Origin: Haberlea rhodopensis
Lineage: Eukaryota; Streptophyta; Magnoliopsida; Lamiales; Gesneriaceae
Assembly: GCA_907163345.1 (NCBI GenBank)
Contig: CAJQUN010000443.1
Location: 124,001 to 188,000 of the forward strand
Reading direction: 5' to 3'
DNA length: 64,000 nt
This document shows, one piece after another, positions 23,722 to 35,223 of this stretch (positions are counted from its first letter, which is position 1; the number at the start of each line of letters is the position of its first letter). The translations under genes and the position numbers were made by a program. The notes beneath the pieces are model-generated. The model was not told the origin of the DNA, did not search any database, and worked only from the letters and a program-made list of their open reading frames with translations.

Positions 23722-24839
23722 TTACCCGCTATTACATCATCAGGAACTGCCTCTGCTTCCTCTCTGTTCAGTTCATACACCTGAGCCTGAGGTGGTCCTG
23801 TCCTCTGTCCTCCACCAGACTGTGGTACACCCTGTGGTCTCTGCTGCACTGTATTTTCTGACATTGGTCCTCTCCTCTGTTGTCCACCCACTTGAGGACA
23901 ATCACGGATCACATGTCCTGGTCTCCCACAACGGAAACAAACTACTGGAGTCAATTGAGGACAATCTCGTTTCAAATGTGGTCCGCCACATTTAAAGCAT
24001 TGTACACCACTACCACTACTACTACCTTGGAACTGTCCCTTTAAACCTCGTTCACTACCCTTCCGCATTGTAAACCATTTCCCACTAAATCTAGAGGAAG
24101 ATGCACCACCTCGTGGTGATTTAAATGGTTCTCCTCTAGGTCTCATACTTTCATATGTAGGTGGTTGGGCTTGTCCAACATCTTTGTATACCCCTACAGC
24201 AATCTCAGCCATCTCAGCCCTAGTCAATGCTTCTTCATATGATGTAGGGTTATTGGACATGACCCTATCAAACAATTCAGGCCTCAAACCTTTCACAAAT
24301 TGTCTGATCTTTGCCTTTGTGTTAACAGCAATATGTGGTACATACCGGAGTAAGGAAGAATATTGTACCGCATAGTCCGATACTGTCATTGATCCCTGTC
24401 TCAAGTTTGTAAATTCATCCTCTTTCCTCTGCCTTGCAGCAACAGAGAAATAATGCTCAAGGAACTTCGTTCTAAACACATCCCAGTTAACTGTCTGTCC
24501 TTGAGCCCTCAGCTCAAGCACTGTGGATTTCCACCACATCATAGCTTTCTTAGCTAACTGGAATTCAGCTAAGCGTAACCAAGCAGTCTTGGCACACGGT
24601 GCTGATACAAATATCTGTTCCACACGTTCCAGCCATTCCTCCGCTAGTTCCCCTGATTCAGTCCCCTCAAACCTGGGTGGCTGATAACTTAGAAATTGCG
24701 TCGACGTCAATTCCCCAGGCAACAATACTTGTTCCACTGGCCCTTGCTCAATTGGTGGTGGTGGCACAGGCACCATCCTCACACTAGCATTGCCACTCAT
24801 GGCATCCCCAACATCCTCATGATACCCTCTGTCTGTCAT
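23688..24839 (-). CDS. Tekay-C gag, open
   Basis: An uninterrupted 383-codon gag. It has the Retrotrans_gag core (GELAEEWLERVEQIFVSAPC through FVKGLRPELFDRV, roughly residues 60-195) and two zinc knuckles (CFKCGGPHLKRDC and CFRCGRPGHVIRDC, about residues 280-320). In intact chromoviruses gag continues in frame into protease. Here a frameshift near 23700 ends it just before the protease active site, so gag could be made but not a Gag-Pol. The ATG at 24839 lies about 170 bp downstream of the primer site, which suits a start. Confidence 0.88.
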   Translation of the reverse strand: MTDRGYHEDVGDAMSGNASVRMVPVPPPPIEQGPVEQVLLPGELTSTQFLSYQPPRFEGTESGELAEEWLERVEQIFVSAPCAKTAWLRLAEFQLAKKAMMWWKSTVLELRAQGQTVNWDVFRTKFLEHYFSVAARQRKEDEFTNLRQGSMTVSDYAVQYSSLLRYVPHIAVNTKAKIRQFVKGLRPELFDRVMSNNPTSYEEALTRAEMAEIAVGVYKDVGQAQPPTYESMRPRGEPFKSPRGGASSSRFSGKWFTMRKGSERGLKGQFQGSSSGSGVQCFKCGGPHLKRDCPQLTPVVCFRCGRPGHVIRDCPQVGGQQRRGPMSENTVQQRPQGVPQSGGGQRTGPPQAQVYELNREEAEAVPDDVIAGKCTLFTYPALL

Positions 24840-25007
24840 AACTGTATATCAATAGTTAACAATAACATTCAAAATGATAAAACATGTTAGAAGAACATTA
24901 CATGACAAATCCTAACATGATATTATCATTCCCAACATGTTTTCAAGTGTTTAGGTAACTCCCTAATACACTTCCTCTACCCATGTTCATCCCGTTCTCG
25001 AACCACT

Positions 25008-25019
25008 GCTCTGATACCA
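25008..25019 (-). other. Tekay-C primer binding site (tRNA-iMet)
   Basis: The minus strand reads TGGTATCAGAGC, five bases from the LTR end at 25024. Confidence 0.93.
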
Positions 25020-25023
25020 CTAA

Positions 25024-26938
25024 TGTGGGGTCCTCGTTACTTAATCCATTATGTATCATGTTAAAATACATATGTGAGTCTGAATTAAGTAATAACAGGC
25101 ACTGATTAAGAGTATCGTACTAGTTAAGTTGTTACAAGGTTTATAAAAACCTATTCACTACACATCATATGTACAAACAACAACCTACTACAAGATAACT
25201 CCTAGGCAGTGGTTCAGCTCGCAGCGGAAAATGACTCACATCCCATCCTCCCACGTCTATGAGTCCCTACAGAAACATTCACGTTGAGTATAGATAATAA
25301 ATATTTCAGTGCGATATCAAAACACAATATCAATATCAATGATAAAGCACAATAAATCATCTAATGTGAATGTTCTGTATCATGCATCAACAAATGCACC
25401 ATGTCATGACATGTCTCAACAATTACCCTATTATCACGAGACCAATATGATATGCCTATTCAGCTCAATATGTCAGTGGAACCACCTCACATCTTCATAT
25501 TAGCAGCACATATCATAGTACCGTCCTCAAATGATAATAGCCAGAGCATATACCCAAAAACCGGCGTATATCTCTATATAACATAACCGAGCATATACCC
25601 AAACCAGGCGTATATCTCTATGTAATATAACCGAGCATATACTCAAACCAGGCGTATATCTCTATGTAACATAACCGAGCATATACCCAAACCAGGCGTA
25701 TATCTCAAACACATGATATCCATGAATGTACATGCATACGATACTACCAATCATATGATACTAACATAACACAATTCATATGATATCAATCTCATAACAT
25801 CATCACACAATATCTATACTCCGTACGTCAACACGTACCTGTACCACGACACAAACGATTTAAATTCGGCGTCACTGGCTAATTTCCTCGTTGTCCCGTC
25901 CCCTGAGCTGATGCTACAACAATGCCAACAATATCTCATGTTATCATAGGCATTAAAATCAAATTCTACAAAAATATAACATTTTTCAACATTCTGACTC
26001 TGGCGATCGATCGATCGCCATACTGTTCTGCCCCCCTCGCGATCGATCGCAACAACTTGGTGATCGGTCGCCAAAATGCCCTGTTCATAGCGATCGATCG
26101 CTACAAACTCACCGATCGATCGCCACATAATTTCACCGCCTTATATTTTGGCTGTCCTCGGCGATCGATCGCCATACAAGCACCGATCGATCGCCGATGC
26201 CCAGAAATTTTATAGCATGGCGATTTTCAAGCTTATCTCCATATTCTTCTCCTATAACTCAAAATTCAACATGTAAACAAGTTTCATGCACTCTCTCATA
26301 TCATATTAACATATTTCTATCATCATAGAATCCAATTACTAGCATATAACCATGATATGATTCTTGACATGAACTTTGATATTCCACCTCCCATACATCA
26401 ACACCAATTACATAATTCAAGTGTAAAACCATGAATTCCTTACCAAGATTGTACAATTTCACTTCACACAACTTCCTAGCTCAAGTCACAGGTGAATCCC
26501 AAGCTCAAACCAAAAAGAACTTGAAAGAGATGGAGAGGAGCTTGTGTAGTGTTTTAGTAGGTGAAAGATGAGAAACTATGTGATTCTCCTCCCTAAATCA
26601 CTTGATATAAGGTCATTAGCTCCCTAAATCATTTGCTATCATATCATTTGGAGTTAATGACATGTTAAGTAACATGTACATGAAGATGAAATTCAAATTC
26701 AAATGCAACTCCAATTCAAATGAAATTCACATGCATATTCAAATGCCTACTAGTTCATGTTGCTTGATATGTTCCTATTCAAATCATTGTACACCATGTT
26801 TCATTCCTTGCCATATATAATTTCATACATGTATTAATTCATTCTTGGTTCCACCCGAACCCCCATTATCATACCGCCATTTGATATAATTACACCATAA
26901 TCATATCATATGTGTATAAAACAAATCGAGGCATTACA
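25024..26938 (-). repeat. Tekay-C 5' LTR
   Basis: The 1915-bp LTR is very similar to 18332-20233. It carries the palindrome cluster at 26002-26195 (seven sites, the first two fused by a 17-bp loss) and the minisatellite at 25545-25710. A donor-like AG|GTACGT stands at 25838 and an acceptor-like GTAG|GG at 25267. Confidence 0.95.
26002..26195 (-). repeat. GATCGATC palindrome cluster (Tekay-C 5' LTR)
   Basis: Seven sites occur. The first, GGCGATCGATCGATCGCC, is a merged pair compared with the 3' LTR. Confidence 0.92.
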
Positions 26939-28250
26939 CGCTTCATCGAATTCCATTGATCCTTCATCTTCGGTGTCGAAGTTTTCCTTCATCACCACGT
27001 TTGCTGCGAAACTAATGGGGAATTTTCAATGAAATGCCTCCTTAGTCTCTGGGCAATAATCTTATGATTACGAAGGGTTGTGAAAATAAGACTCCTTGTC
27101 TCGTTCTCCTGAGTGAACCGCTTGAATGTTTGTAGGAAATTATTTCCTAACAACATATCAGCTCGTGTATCATGGAAATATATAGGTGGAGTCTTGACTT
27201 TGCACCAAGGGGTACTGCCTGCTCCTCCGGTGATTATCTCCATTGTCTGAACTCCTTCATTAAGAATAAGAATCCGCTTGGAGAAGTCTCTTCCGGCAAT
27301 GGGTGGTAATCTCTCACAAACTTCTTTAGTTAAGATGTCTATCCTGTCAGTACATATTCCAGCTCCTGAATCAATATAAGAGGCAAAATATTATGCCCGA
27401 TATTTCTCGTATAACATCCCGACTGAGATGTTTATTGAGAATGGACTGGTGGTCATCGGATTCTGTTTCTTTTGCCGTCCACCATGAATTCCATTCCGTC
27501 CTGTTATCTTTCCCAAGGTTGTGTTCCTCGAGAAACTCAATCCCAAGAATAAGTTGTTCTGGGATTCTTCATACTGTCCCGGCAATTGTAAGATCAATTT
27601 CATCAATTTTAAGGTTTTCTTGATATCTGCCAACTGTATGTTGGTTGTAAATATATAAGATATCACAAGGAAATATATTATCCTTTTGAGTGATATCAAA
27701 GATTAATTCAACTTATCGTCAGCCTTCTGGGCACTTCAGTACTCCTGTTGTTTTGAATACATCAAGAATTTTCTGAATTTTGCTCGAGACGGCTTTCTGT
27801 TTTTTCCCGGGGTAGTTGCTAATTAACCTATCATGTTGAGAAGACATCCTTCTGGGCTCGATAGTAAGGCTTCTGCTTTTGTTCAAAACAACTGTTCATG
27901 TATCCTCATGTCGATCTTTCCTATTGTCGGAGTATCAATAATATTAGGCAACACTGCTTTCTGAAATCTTTGAAGATTTTGAGGACTTCAATGAATTCAT
28001 TTATCAAGATACTTCTGAACGATGACTATTTGAGAGCGCGTACGACACCTTGTAGGTGATCGAGTAAGGCCTATTACCTTATTTCATCAAAACGTTTCTT
28101 TTAAAATCTTGATGACGAGTAAGAACCTTGTTGAAATCTCGATATCCCAAATTGTATGCAATTCTCGTATAGATGTTGAAAGCCATCTTTCATGTATATA
28201 AATTCCCTACAGCAGCTTCCACAAAGGATCGTCATTAAGGGAAAATGCAT
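26939..28250 (-). pseudogene. Endogenous pararetrovirus, protease region and upstream part
   Basis: The minus strand carries a retropepsin of Caulimoviridae type. The catalytic DSGAG is at 27358-27372 and a conserved ADMLLGNNFLQ segment near 27150. An in-frame stop follows near 26995. Upstream (27400-28250) the frames are broken by stops and I recognise no coat or movement protein domain with confidence; an LGIEFLEEH segment near 27530 hints at more capsid-protease polyprotein. On the minus strand the protease precedes the RT at 17649-18331, the order of a caulimovirid polyprotein, and both pieces flank Tekay-C. The insert is plainly defective. Confidence 0.75.
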
Positions 28251-28420
28251 GATAATAGACTAGATTGCACAAAGGCTAAAGCACCATGAGTATTATAGTC
28301 TATCAAAAATACATATTTGATTTTAAGTTTTAGGAGGGGACCCAAATGAATAAAGTGTCTTCCCACTTGGTCTTTAATGCTGTATTAAAACAGTAATTCA
28401 AAGATTTCTTAATATCGAAT
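28251..28420. other. Unassigned AT-rich DNA
   Basis: No gene or repeat was recognised in this stretch. Confidence 0.4.
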
Positions 28421-30345
28421 ATATTTGCTATATTAAAACAATAACTCCAAGAAGTTTAACTTTTTTCTTTTCTAAAAAGGAGACAATATTGTAAACCAAT
28501 AACCAAATGTATATTTCCCAAAACAAAGGGGCATGCTGAGCCGACCCACAATTTATTGAACTTTTTTTATGCATCATATATGTGAGTGAACATTCGGTCG
28601 TTCAATCTGCATCAAAGCTTATGTATCATGGAGGTGAACATTTGGTCGGTTCGGTAACCTAATTAACCGAATTCTTTTTGAAAAATCGAATTAACAGACC
28701 AAACAAAAATATCGTGAATTTATTCGGTAACCGAATTAACCGATATTTATTTTATAAAATAATTTGAATTTATAAAAGAAATTTGAATAAAAGAAATTGA
28801 TTCAATTTTTTTAAAAAAAAATTGAAAATTAAAAGTCGGGTGGAAAAGTGCCATGGCATCAAAGTTTTAAAATTTGATATATTTTTAACTTTTTAAATAC
28901 ACGAGTTAACCAATTTTTTTAAAAAGCAAAACAAATTTATGAATAAATTGTTTCGAAAATCGATTAATTCGATTAAATCAAAATTTTGCTTACCCTAGAT
29001 GTCTTAGCACAACGTTGCATTGGCCAACGGACAATACCGTATCGGCATGGCTCGTTACTTGTAGTAAAACGGGTCGAGTCATGCCATAGACGACCAATAC
29101 GTTTTGCCATCTTTAACCAAGTTAAATAAAAAGATCCACTAACATAAACCGCTGATTCCACGTTCATCAGTAAAAAAAATTCTTGAAAGAAATTGATGGT
29201 TTTTCTTTTTTCTTCTTATAAACTAGGAAAAAAGTGAATTGCCATGTTTATTTTTTAAAATCTTATTTTAATATTTTAAAAAACCAAAATATAATCACAA
29301 ATTTTATTACCAAATTCAAATTTAGATATCAAAATATCCAAAATATTTTTTCGTAATATTATTTTAAATTATGATTATAAAAAGATCTTATAATAACAAA
29401 TTATCAAAATATTTAAGATCTTATATCTATTTGATTACATTATAAATAATAAGTATAAATAATATATATTTGCTATATTAAAACAGTAACTTCAAGAACT
29501 TTTTTTTCTCTAAAAAGAGACAATATTGTAAACCAATAATCAAATGTATATTTCCCAAAACATAGGGGAGTGCTGAGCCGACCCACGGTTTCTTGAACTT
29601 TTTTTATGCATCAGATATATGTGAGTGAACATTCGGCCGGTCCGATCTGCATCAAAAACTTAGGTATCTATGGTGGTGAACATTTGGTCGGTTCGATAAC
29701 CTAATTAACTGAATTCTTTTTGAAAAATTGAATTAACCGACCGAATAAAATATCGTGAATTTATTCGGTAATCAAATTAAGCTATTTTGTTTATAAAATA
29801 ATTTGATTTTAAAAATTAAAAAAATAAATTTAATAAAGAAATTTGATTCAATTTTTTTAAAAAAAATAAAAAAATTAAAAGTCCCGCGTAAAAGTGCCAT
29901 GGCGTCAAAGTTTTTAAATTTGATATATTTTTAACTTTTTAAATAAACCGAGTTAACCAGTTTTTTTTAAAATGCAAAACAAATTTCTAAATAAAATGTT
30001 TCGAAAATCGATTAATTCAGTCAAACCAAAAATTTGCTTATCCCTTTGATGTCTAAGCACAAGTTGCATTGGCCAACAGACAGTACCGTATCGAGAAAAA
30101 ATGGATTGTCCAGTTTATTTTCTAAAATATTATTTTAATATTTAAAAAAACCAAAACATAATCACAATTTTTATTACCAAAATCAGTAATATCGATATAA
30201 AAATATCCAAAATATTTATTTTTATTATTTTGAATTATGATAATAAAAAGATCTTATAATAACAAATTATCAAAAACTTTAACATCTATTATCTTATATT
30301 CTATTTGATTACATTATAAATAATAATTATTATAAATAATATATG
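28421..30345. repeat. Imperfect tandem duplication, unit about 1.04 kb
   Basis: Copy 1 (about 28421-29465) and copy 2 (about 29466-30345) lie head to tail. Both start at ATTTGCTATATTAAAACA and share GGAACATTCGG-like and AACCGAATTAACCGA-like words, GTGCCATGGC and the AAGATCTTATAATAACAAAT block. Copy 2 lacks about 190 bp that correspond to 29034-29226. The content is AT-rich and I see no coding domain. Confidence 0.85.
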
Positions 30346-30591
30346 GGGTATAATTACATATGTCTAGTTGTTTTTTTTTTATAAATTCTTTCGTTAGTTT
30401 AAATAATTATATTTATCTCACTTATATAATAATTATATTACATTAACAATTATATAGTTTGTAAAATATATATATGAAAAATTATAACTATATCCCTGTA
30501 ATTTATAGAGCTCACGCGCAGCTAGTAGAATAGCTTCCACCAAGTCAGCGGCGTTTCTTCCACTTTCTTCACGTAGATCCGTAAGCCCAAT
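30346..30591 (+). promoter_or_regulatory. Probable promoter and 5' UTR of the PB1-domain locus
   Basis: An AT-rich stretch ending near 30500 gives way to a GC-richer leader (GAGCTCACGCGCAGC onwards) that runs to the ATG at 30592. No specific promoter element can be assigned with confidence. Confidence 0.4.
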
Positions 30592-32580
30592 ATGAACCCC
30601 AAACCTTCGTCACAAACCGCGGCCGCCACCGCCGCCTCCAAACTCCGCCTAATGTGCAGCCACGGTGGGTACATAATCCCCCGCCCCCACGACAAGTCCC
30701 TCTTTTACGCCGGCGGGGAGACCTGCATTATCGCCCTCGACCGCCGTACCACCGCCGCCTCCCTCTCCGCAATCACCGTTCACCTCTCACGTGCCATATT
30801 CAGCAACCGTCTCTTCCATCTGAAGTACCAGCTCCCCGACGCAGGCCTCGATTCCTTAATCTCCGTTGTCACCGACGAGGATCTCGTAAACATGCTCGAG
30901 GAGCACGACCGAATTATTCCCCCTTCCCGCATCAGACTATTTCTTTTCCCCGTCAAGCCCGAGTCGTTGGGTTCCACCCTCCTAGACCGGAAGTCGGAGT
31001 CTTGGTTCTGCGACGCTCTGAAGAGTACTAGAATTTTGCCTGAGGGGCAGTCTGCGGATTCTGGTTTGTTGATGGGTCTTGGATCGGAGATTGAAACTCC
31101 TGCAGAGTGCGGTGGCAGCAGTGTCGAGGATAGGCATGGGGCTGAATCATTAGCTCTTGAAACAAGCTTGTCGTTCAAGTCCACTGGTTCTTCAAATTCC
31201 ATGGCGAAGTCTCCGCAGATTTGGATTGTTCAGTGCGAGGATAATGCGCCCAATCTGCTGCAGAGAAAGATCAGAGTGCCATCTTCAGCTTCTATTGAAA
31301 GGTACTCAAATTCTATTTTACATTATTATGAGGTGCCTCTTAGATTTGAAATGCAGCCCTAATTAATTGAGTATTCTTTCCCATATATTTGCTTAATATA
31401 CCCATTCGATCATATAAATAATGTTCAATTATTTGATATATCACCGAGAGTATCAATAAGGAGATGTTGAATGTATTGGTGATTATGTTTTTCACAATGA
31501 TAATAGTGTTGGAAGTGCGGCTCCACCATCAAAAACTGGAATTTTTCAAGAATCACTTATACAAAGTTCTACAGAGGCACCATCATTCCTTGTTGAATCT
31601 GAAAGTACTTTTTTGGATCATTCATGTAATCTTCCCACTTCAAAGCCAGTTAAAGTACTCGGCTATCGATATTGCAGCCATGGGCGGATCTATTAATTTT
31701 TTTACCTTAAAAAAATATTTTTTAAAAAAATATTGCAATTTTACCCTAAAAAATTATAAATTACACCTTAAACATTACATTTTGCCCCCCTTAAATTATA
31801 TTTTGACCTCTAAATTTTTTTTTTTGGCCTAAATTTTTTATTTTAAATTTTTTTGCCCCCCCTTCCTAAAAATCCTGCATCCGCCACTGATTATTCGCAG
31901 CAACCAGATGGAAAACAGTTACAACATGAATCACAATATATACAAGGAAACCTGCATTACATACCTCAATACAAATCCATTGTCAATCTCGCCATACTAT
32001 CCTGTAAATCAGATGCCATCCCACCAGCAGGCATGTCCCATGCTTAATGAATCTGCCGTATACAATATATTTAGTTCCCATGAGATCGACTCAGTATCTT
32101 CATACATCAATGCAGTGTAATTTCGTTGATACTGATACTCCCAGTTCTTCGAATCGACCCCTTTTCATCGGCAGACAGCAGCCGTTACTCCTATTACTCA
32201 TAAAGAAATCTCTGGAGTTGTTGAAGAATTAGCCACAAATTCTTACAAGAATGTTCTTGATGATACACTGCTAGTTAGCATACCTTCTAGTTTGGATCAA
32301 CTGGTGGTAGTGCCTAATGAGGCTCAAATTCCTTCTGAACCTATTCCGACTACTTCAGTGCCTTCTTCTATGCCCGGTGGTGACTTTGATGAAGATATAG
32401 CATACAACCCGATATACAAAACCCAGCCCCCACCACCTGTGTTGCCTTCTCAGTACCAATTGGTGAAAATGGGAACAACTCTGTTGCTTTCAGAATCTTC
32501 AGTCCACCGGCAGATATAGACACAACTCAGATATACAATTATGATTGCCAATTTGGGGAGGGAAATTTCAAGATCTTGAG
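30592..32580 (+). pseudogene. PB1-domain protein gene, third exon frameshifted
   Basis: Exon 1 (30592-31301) codes for 236 residues with a PB1 domain (about residues 18-125; KLRLMCSHGGYIIPRP, YAGGETCIIALDRR, TDEDLVNMLEEHDRI), the hallmark of a plant PB1 family whose members use this domain for protein-protein binding. A donor (AAG|GTACTC) at 31302 pairs in phase with an acceptor at 31506. Exon 2 (31507-31654) gives SVGSAPPSKTGIFQES and ends before GT at 31655. Exon 3 begins in phase at 31901 after TTCGCAG, but its expected Q/P-rich tail is spread over three frames. Indels lie near 31968, 32065 and 32185; the last frame ends near LPSQYQ. Exon boundaries are inferred. It may be a pseudogene, or the exon 3 breaks may be sequencing errors. 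Confidence 0.75.
31679..31888. mobile_element. Short AT-rich insert in PB1 intron 2, possible MITE
   Basis: A roughly 210-bp insert rich in A/T and C tracts is bounded by GGGCGGATC on the left and GCATCCGCC on the right, imperfect terminal inverted repeats of about eight bases. A target duplication is not evident. Confidence 0.45.
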
Positions 32581-33176
32581 TTTGATTGAACTTCTTACGC
32601 GAATACCCTCCTGAAGCGCTTGTGTCCATTTCTTTATGTTGTACTAGAAGGTATGATCTCTTTAGAAGATTGTGTATTCAGGCGTGCATAACTCAGCTCC
32701 CATATTTTCTATACCATTTGTTCTTTCATTGGTTTGCCTTTACATTAGTTCCTCGGTGTCACCTGTTCATGGGTTTTGGTATATGTATGTACAATGTAAT
32801 GCATTAATATTATTGTATTCAATGAAACAGTGAAACCGATGTTTATTGTTAATGTTTTATTGCCTTTAATTTTTGTTGAATACTATGTCCTTTATCTCAA
32901 ACTTGCCAACTCCTACCAGACAATAATATCAGATGATTGATCCAATCTAGAGCAAGAAATAAATTTTGTTGATTGAAATTGGTTCAAGTTAGTTAAAACA
33001 GGCTCGATCTGGGTAAAATCCCTTTTATACTATACTATCTGCTACTGATATCTATTTGAATATTTGCAAAGCTTTATTAGCAGTCAATATGACTTGCCAT
33101 TTAAAAGTACAGTTGGGATGAAATGAACTTGTCAACAAAGATTGCTAAAATCTTTACACAGAAGTCGACAATTTCT
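32581..33176. other. Intergenic DNA between PB1 and PMI2-like genes
   Basis: The two genes converge here, so this stretch should hold both 3' untranslated regions. AATGAAACA-like and AT-rich words are present but no clear poly(A) site can be chosen. Confidence 0.4.
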
Positions 33177-35223
33177 TTAAGTGCTACTCTTTCCACCGAA
33201 GAAATTGGTAAGATTTTGTATAATTTTTTTTCTCCTCCTTACTCTGAAAGATGGCGTTCTAGAAGCATTATGATCTGCTGTAGCTGATATTTTTCGAGAC
33301 ATTACTCTTTTTGCAGGTGCCATTCTAAAGCTTCGGTTCATTGATTTTCTTCGAAGCGCATTCTCAGGCCGCAAGATTTCAGGTTCCGTATTTTTTGCAG
33401 ACTTTAGCCTCATGTTCTCCAATTCTTTCTCCACCACTTTCTTTGCACTCAATGATCGCTCTGTTTTGCGAACTTCACGTTCTTCCTCTACTTTAAGCTC
33501 CCTAGATTCCCTTCGTAATAGCTCAGTTTTAATCATTATCTCTTTCTCGCTTGCTTTTAGAGCTTCAATCCAAGCATGAGCTGCCGAAACTTTCTTGTCT
33601 GCAATTTCTTTGGCCCCAGCGGCGCTCCCTATCAGGTACTCGTATTCAAATTTGGAAATTGTGATGGTTGAGCCTTGTTTTGAGGCAGAAGCTCGATTTC
33701 TAATTGTAATCTCAATTTGTGCTTTCAGACTATCGAGGGCCTCGGCTTCTGATGCTGTAACGGCTTTAAGATCTTGAAGAGCCGCCGGTAGCCTTTCCTC
33801 TACTAAATCCATCTCCAGTTCAATTTTTTGAACATCCGCTTTGATGACCACCGTTTCTTCGCTGATTAGGAATTGTTCTTTCTCGACCTTTTCGGATTCA
33901 GATTTTAGCTGTTCGAGGGTAAGTGATAGATTTGATACGATAGATTTCGCCTTATCTTTAGCTGTAGATGATGCTTCTAGCTTTGCTTTAGCTTTTAGAA
34001 GCTTTGAATTGAGATTTTGGATTATCATTTCTGATTTCTGCTCGTTCTTCTTTACACGACCTGTTTCTTCCATAACATGCCTGAGCTCATTCCTCACAAT
34101 ATCCATGGAAGTCATAAACTGAAAACTCTCATCTTTGACAGAAGCCAGTTCCTTCTTTGTAGCCTCTAACTCTTTTGTGATGGAATATAACAAAGATTCC
34201 TCAGCCGTATGTTCACCTTCTTCCGGAAAGTTACTTTCAATGTTCTTTGTCCTTTTCTCCGTTTTCTTCACTAGATTTAGTCCACCCCGTAACATTGTGA
34301 TATCTGATATTGTAATAGCGAGCTTATTCTCCAGTTCTTTAGCATTTTCAATTTCTTGTATCATTTTCTTCTTTTTTTTCATAGTATCCTCCTTTGCAGC
34401 CTTGAATCTTTCACTGCTTTCTTTTCTCTGAACTTCAACCTCTCCATATTCCTCAACAGCCTCAATTCTAGCCAACTCAACCAGCACACGTTCTTCATTA
34501 ATTTCCTCAATCTCCCTCTTAACCGTTTCTAACACTCTCGAATGGTGCTGAATTCTCACCATGGAGGAATCTAACTCTTGTTCGGCCCTTCTCCTTTCTT
34601 GCAAAACGGAAGCCATATCCAGCTTAAGCTTGTTCAGTTCTCGTTTGATCGACTCCAATTCACTCATCACTTTGGCGTACTGAGAATTTTCAGTGCTACA
34701 TTCTCCTTCCCTTCCTTTAGCTATCCTTAGCTTCTCTACGCCTCGAATCTCCTTTCTGGATCTTGAATTCGACTCCTCTATCCCTCGACTCAGCTCTTTC
34801 ACCGTTGCCTTTGCAGCAGAAAGCTCGGGTTCTGCTTCTGTTATTACAGATTCTGCTTGTTTCCTACTCTGATTGTATTCGTTACTTTTCCTTCTTGCCT
34901 GGTGAAGTTCTCTTGTTTCCGCGTAAAGTTTCTACACACACAAACTCACGTAATTCACCATCAGAATTCAGTATTCACACATGAAACAGAACCCATTACC
35001 CGAAACCCAAAAATTTAATAAAGAAACGCACAGGAAAACAACTCAATTTTTTTAAAAAAAATTGAAAGCAGTCTTCTCCAAACTAAATTTCCATAAATAC
35101 CTCTGGATAATTCGCCCAGGATTTTTTCGATGCCGGAGTGGCTTCTTGACCCCTTTCTCCAAAAGAACCAGTACCTGCTCTAATTGCGTCTATCTTCCTC
35201 TCCCGATGCTTCCATCTATTCAT
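33177..35223 (-). CDS. PMI2: PMI2/WEB-family coiled-coil protein, two exons
   Basis: Exon 1 (35101-35223) codes for 41 residues from MNRWKHRERK to WANYPE and ends at GAG|GTATTT. Exon 2 (33177-34931) starts after GTGTGTGTAG with KLYAETRELHQARRKS, in the same phase, and ends in GGKSST and a stop. The product is about 625 residues, close to the usual length of the PMI2/PMI15 branch of the WEB family. Nearly all of residues 42-550 is heptad-rich coiled coil. The branch signature YLIGSAAGAKEIADKK, followed by VSAAHAWIEALKASEKEI, lies near residues 468-500. The tail is basic. In Arabidopsis PMI2 works with WEB1 in the cytoplasm to control light-driven chloroplast movement through actin. No stop or frameshift is visible. 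The family is sure; PMI2 versus PMI15 is not. Confidence 0.9.

Larger units (their letters stand above)
18332..26938 (-). mobile_element. Tekay-C, Ty3/gypsy chromovirus, both LTRs present
   Basis: An 8.6-kb minus-strand element with LTRs at 25024-26938 (5') and 18332-20233 (3'), a tRNA-iMet primer site, gag with two CCHC knuckles, PR-RT-RNase H-integrase and a C-terminal chromodomain. The chromodomain and pol order place it with plant chromoviruses, probably the Tekay/Del lineage. The flanking pentamers CATTT (18327-18331) and CGCTT (26939-26943) agree poorly, so no clear target duplication remains. Its insertion splits a pararetrovirus insert. Confidence 0.95.

Noticed and set aside
18332..26938. 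Tekay-C as part of the pararetrovirus
   Set aside because: It has its own LTRs, primer site, polypurine tract, integrase and chromodomain; Caulimoviridae lack LTRs and integrase.
28973..29167. Small minus-strand open frame in the 28.4-kb repeat
   Set aside because: The matching part is deleted in the second copy, it has no recognised domain, and its length is expected by chance.
33595..34431. Open frames on the plus strand opposite the PMI2-like gene, Ser/Phe rich
   Set aside because: They are antisense shadows of a Glu/Lys-rich coiled-coil gene.
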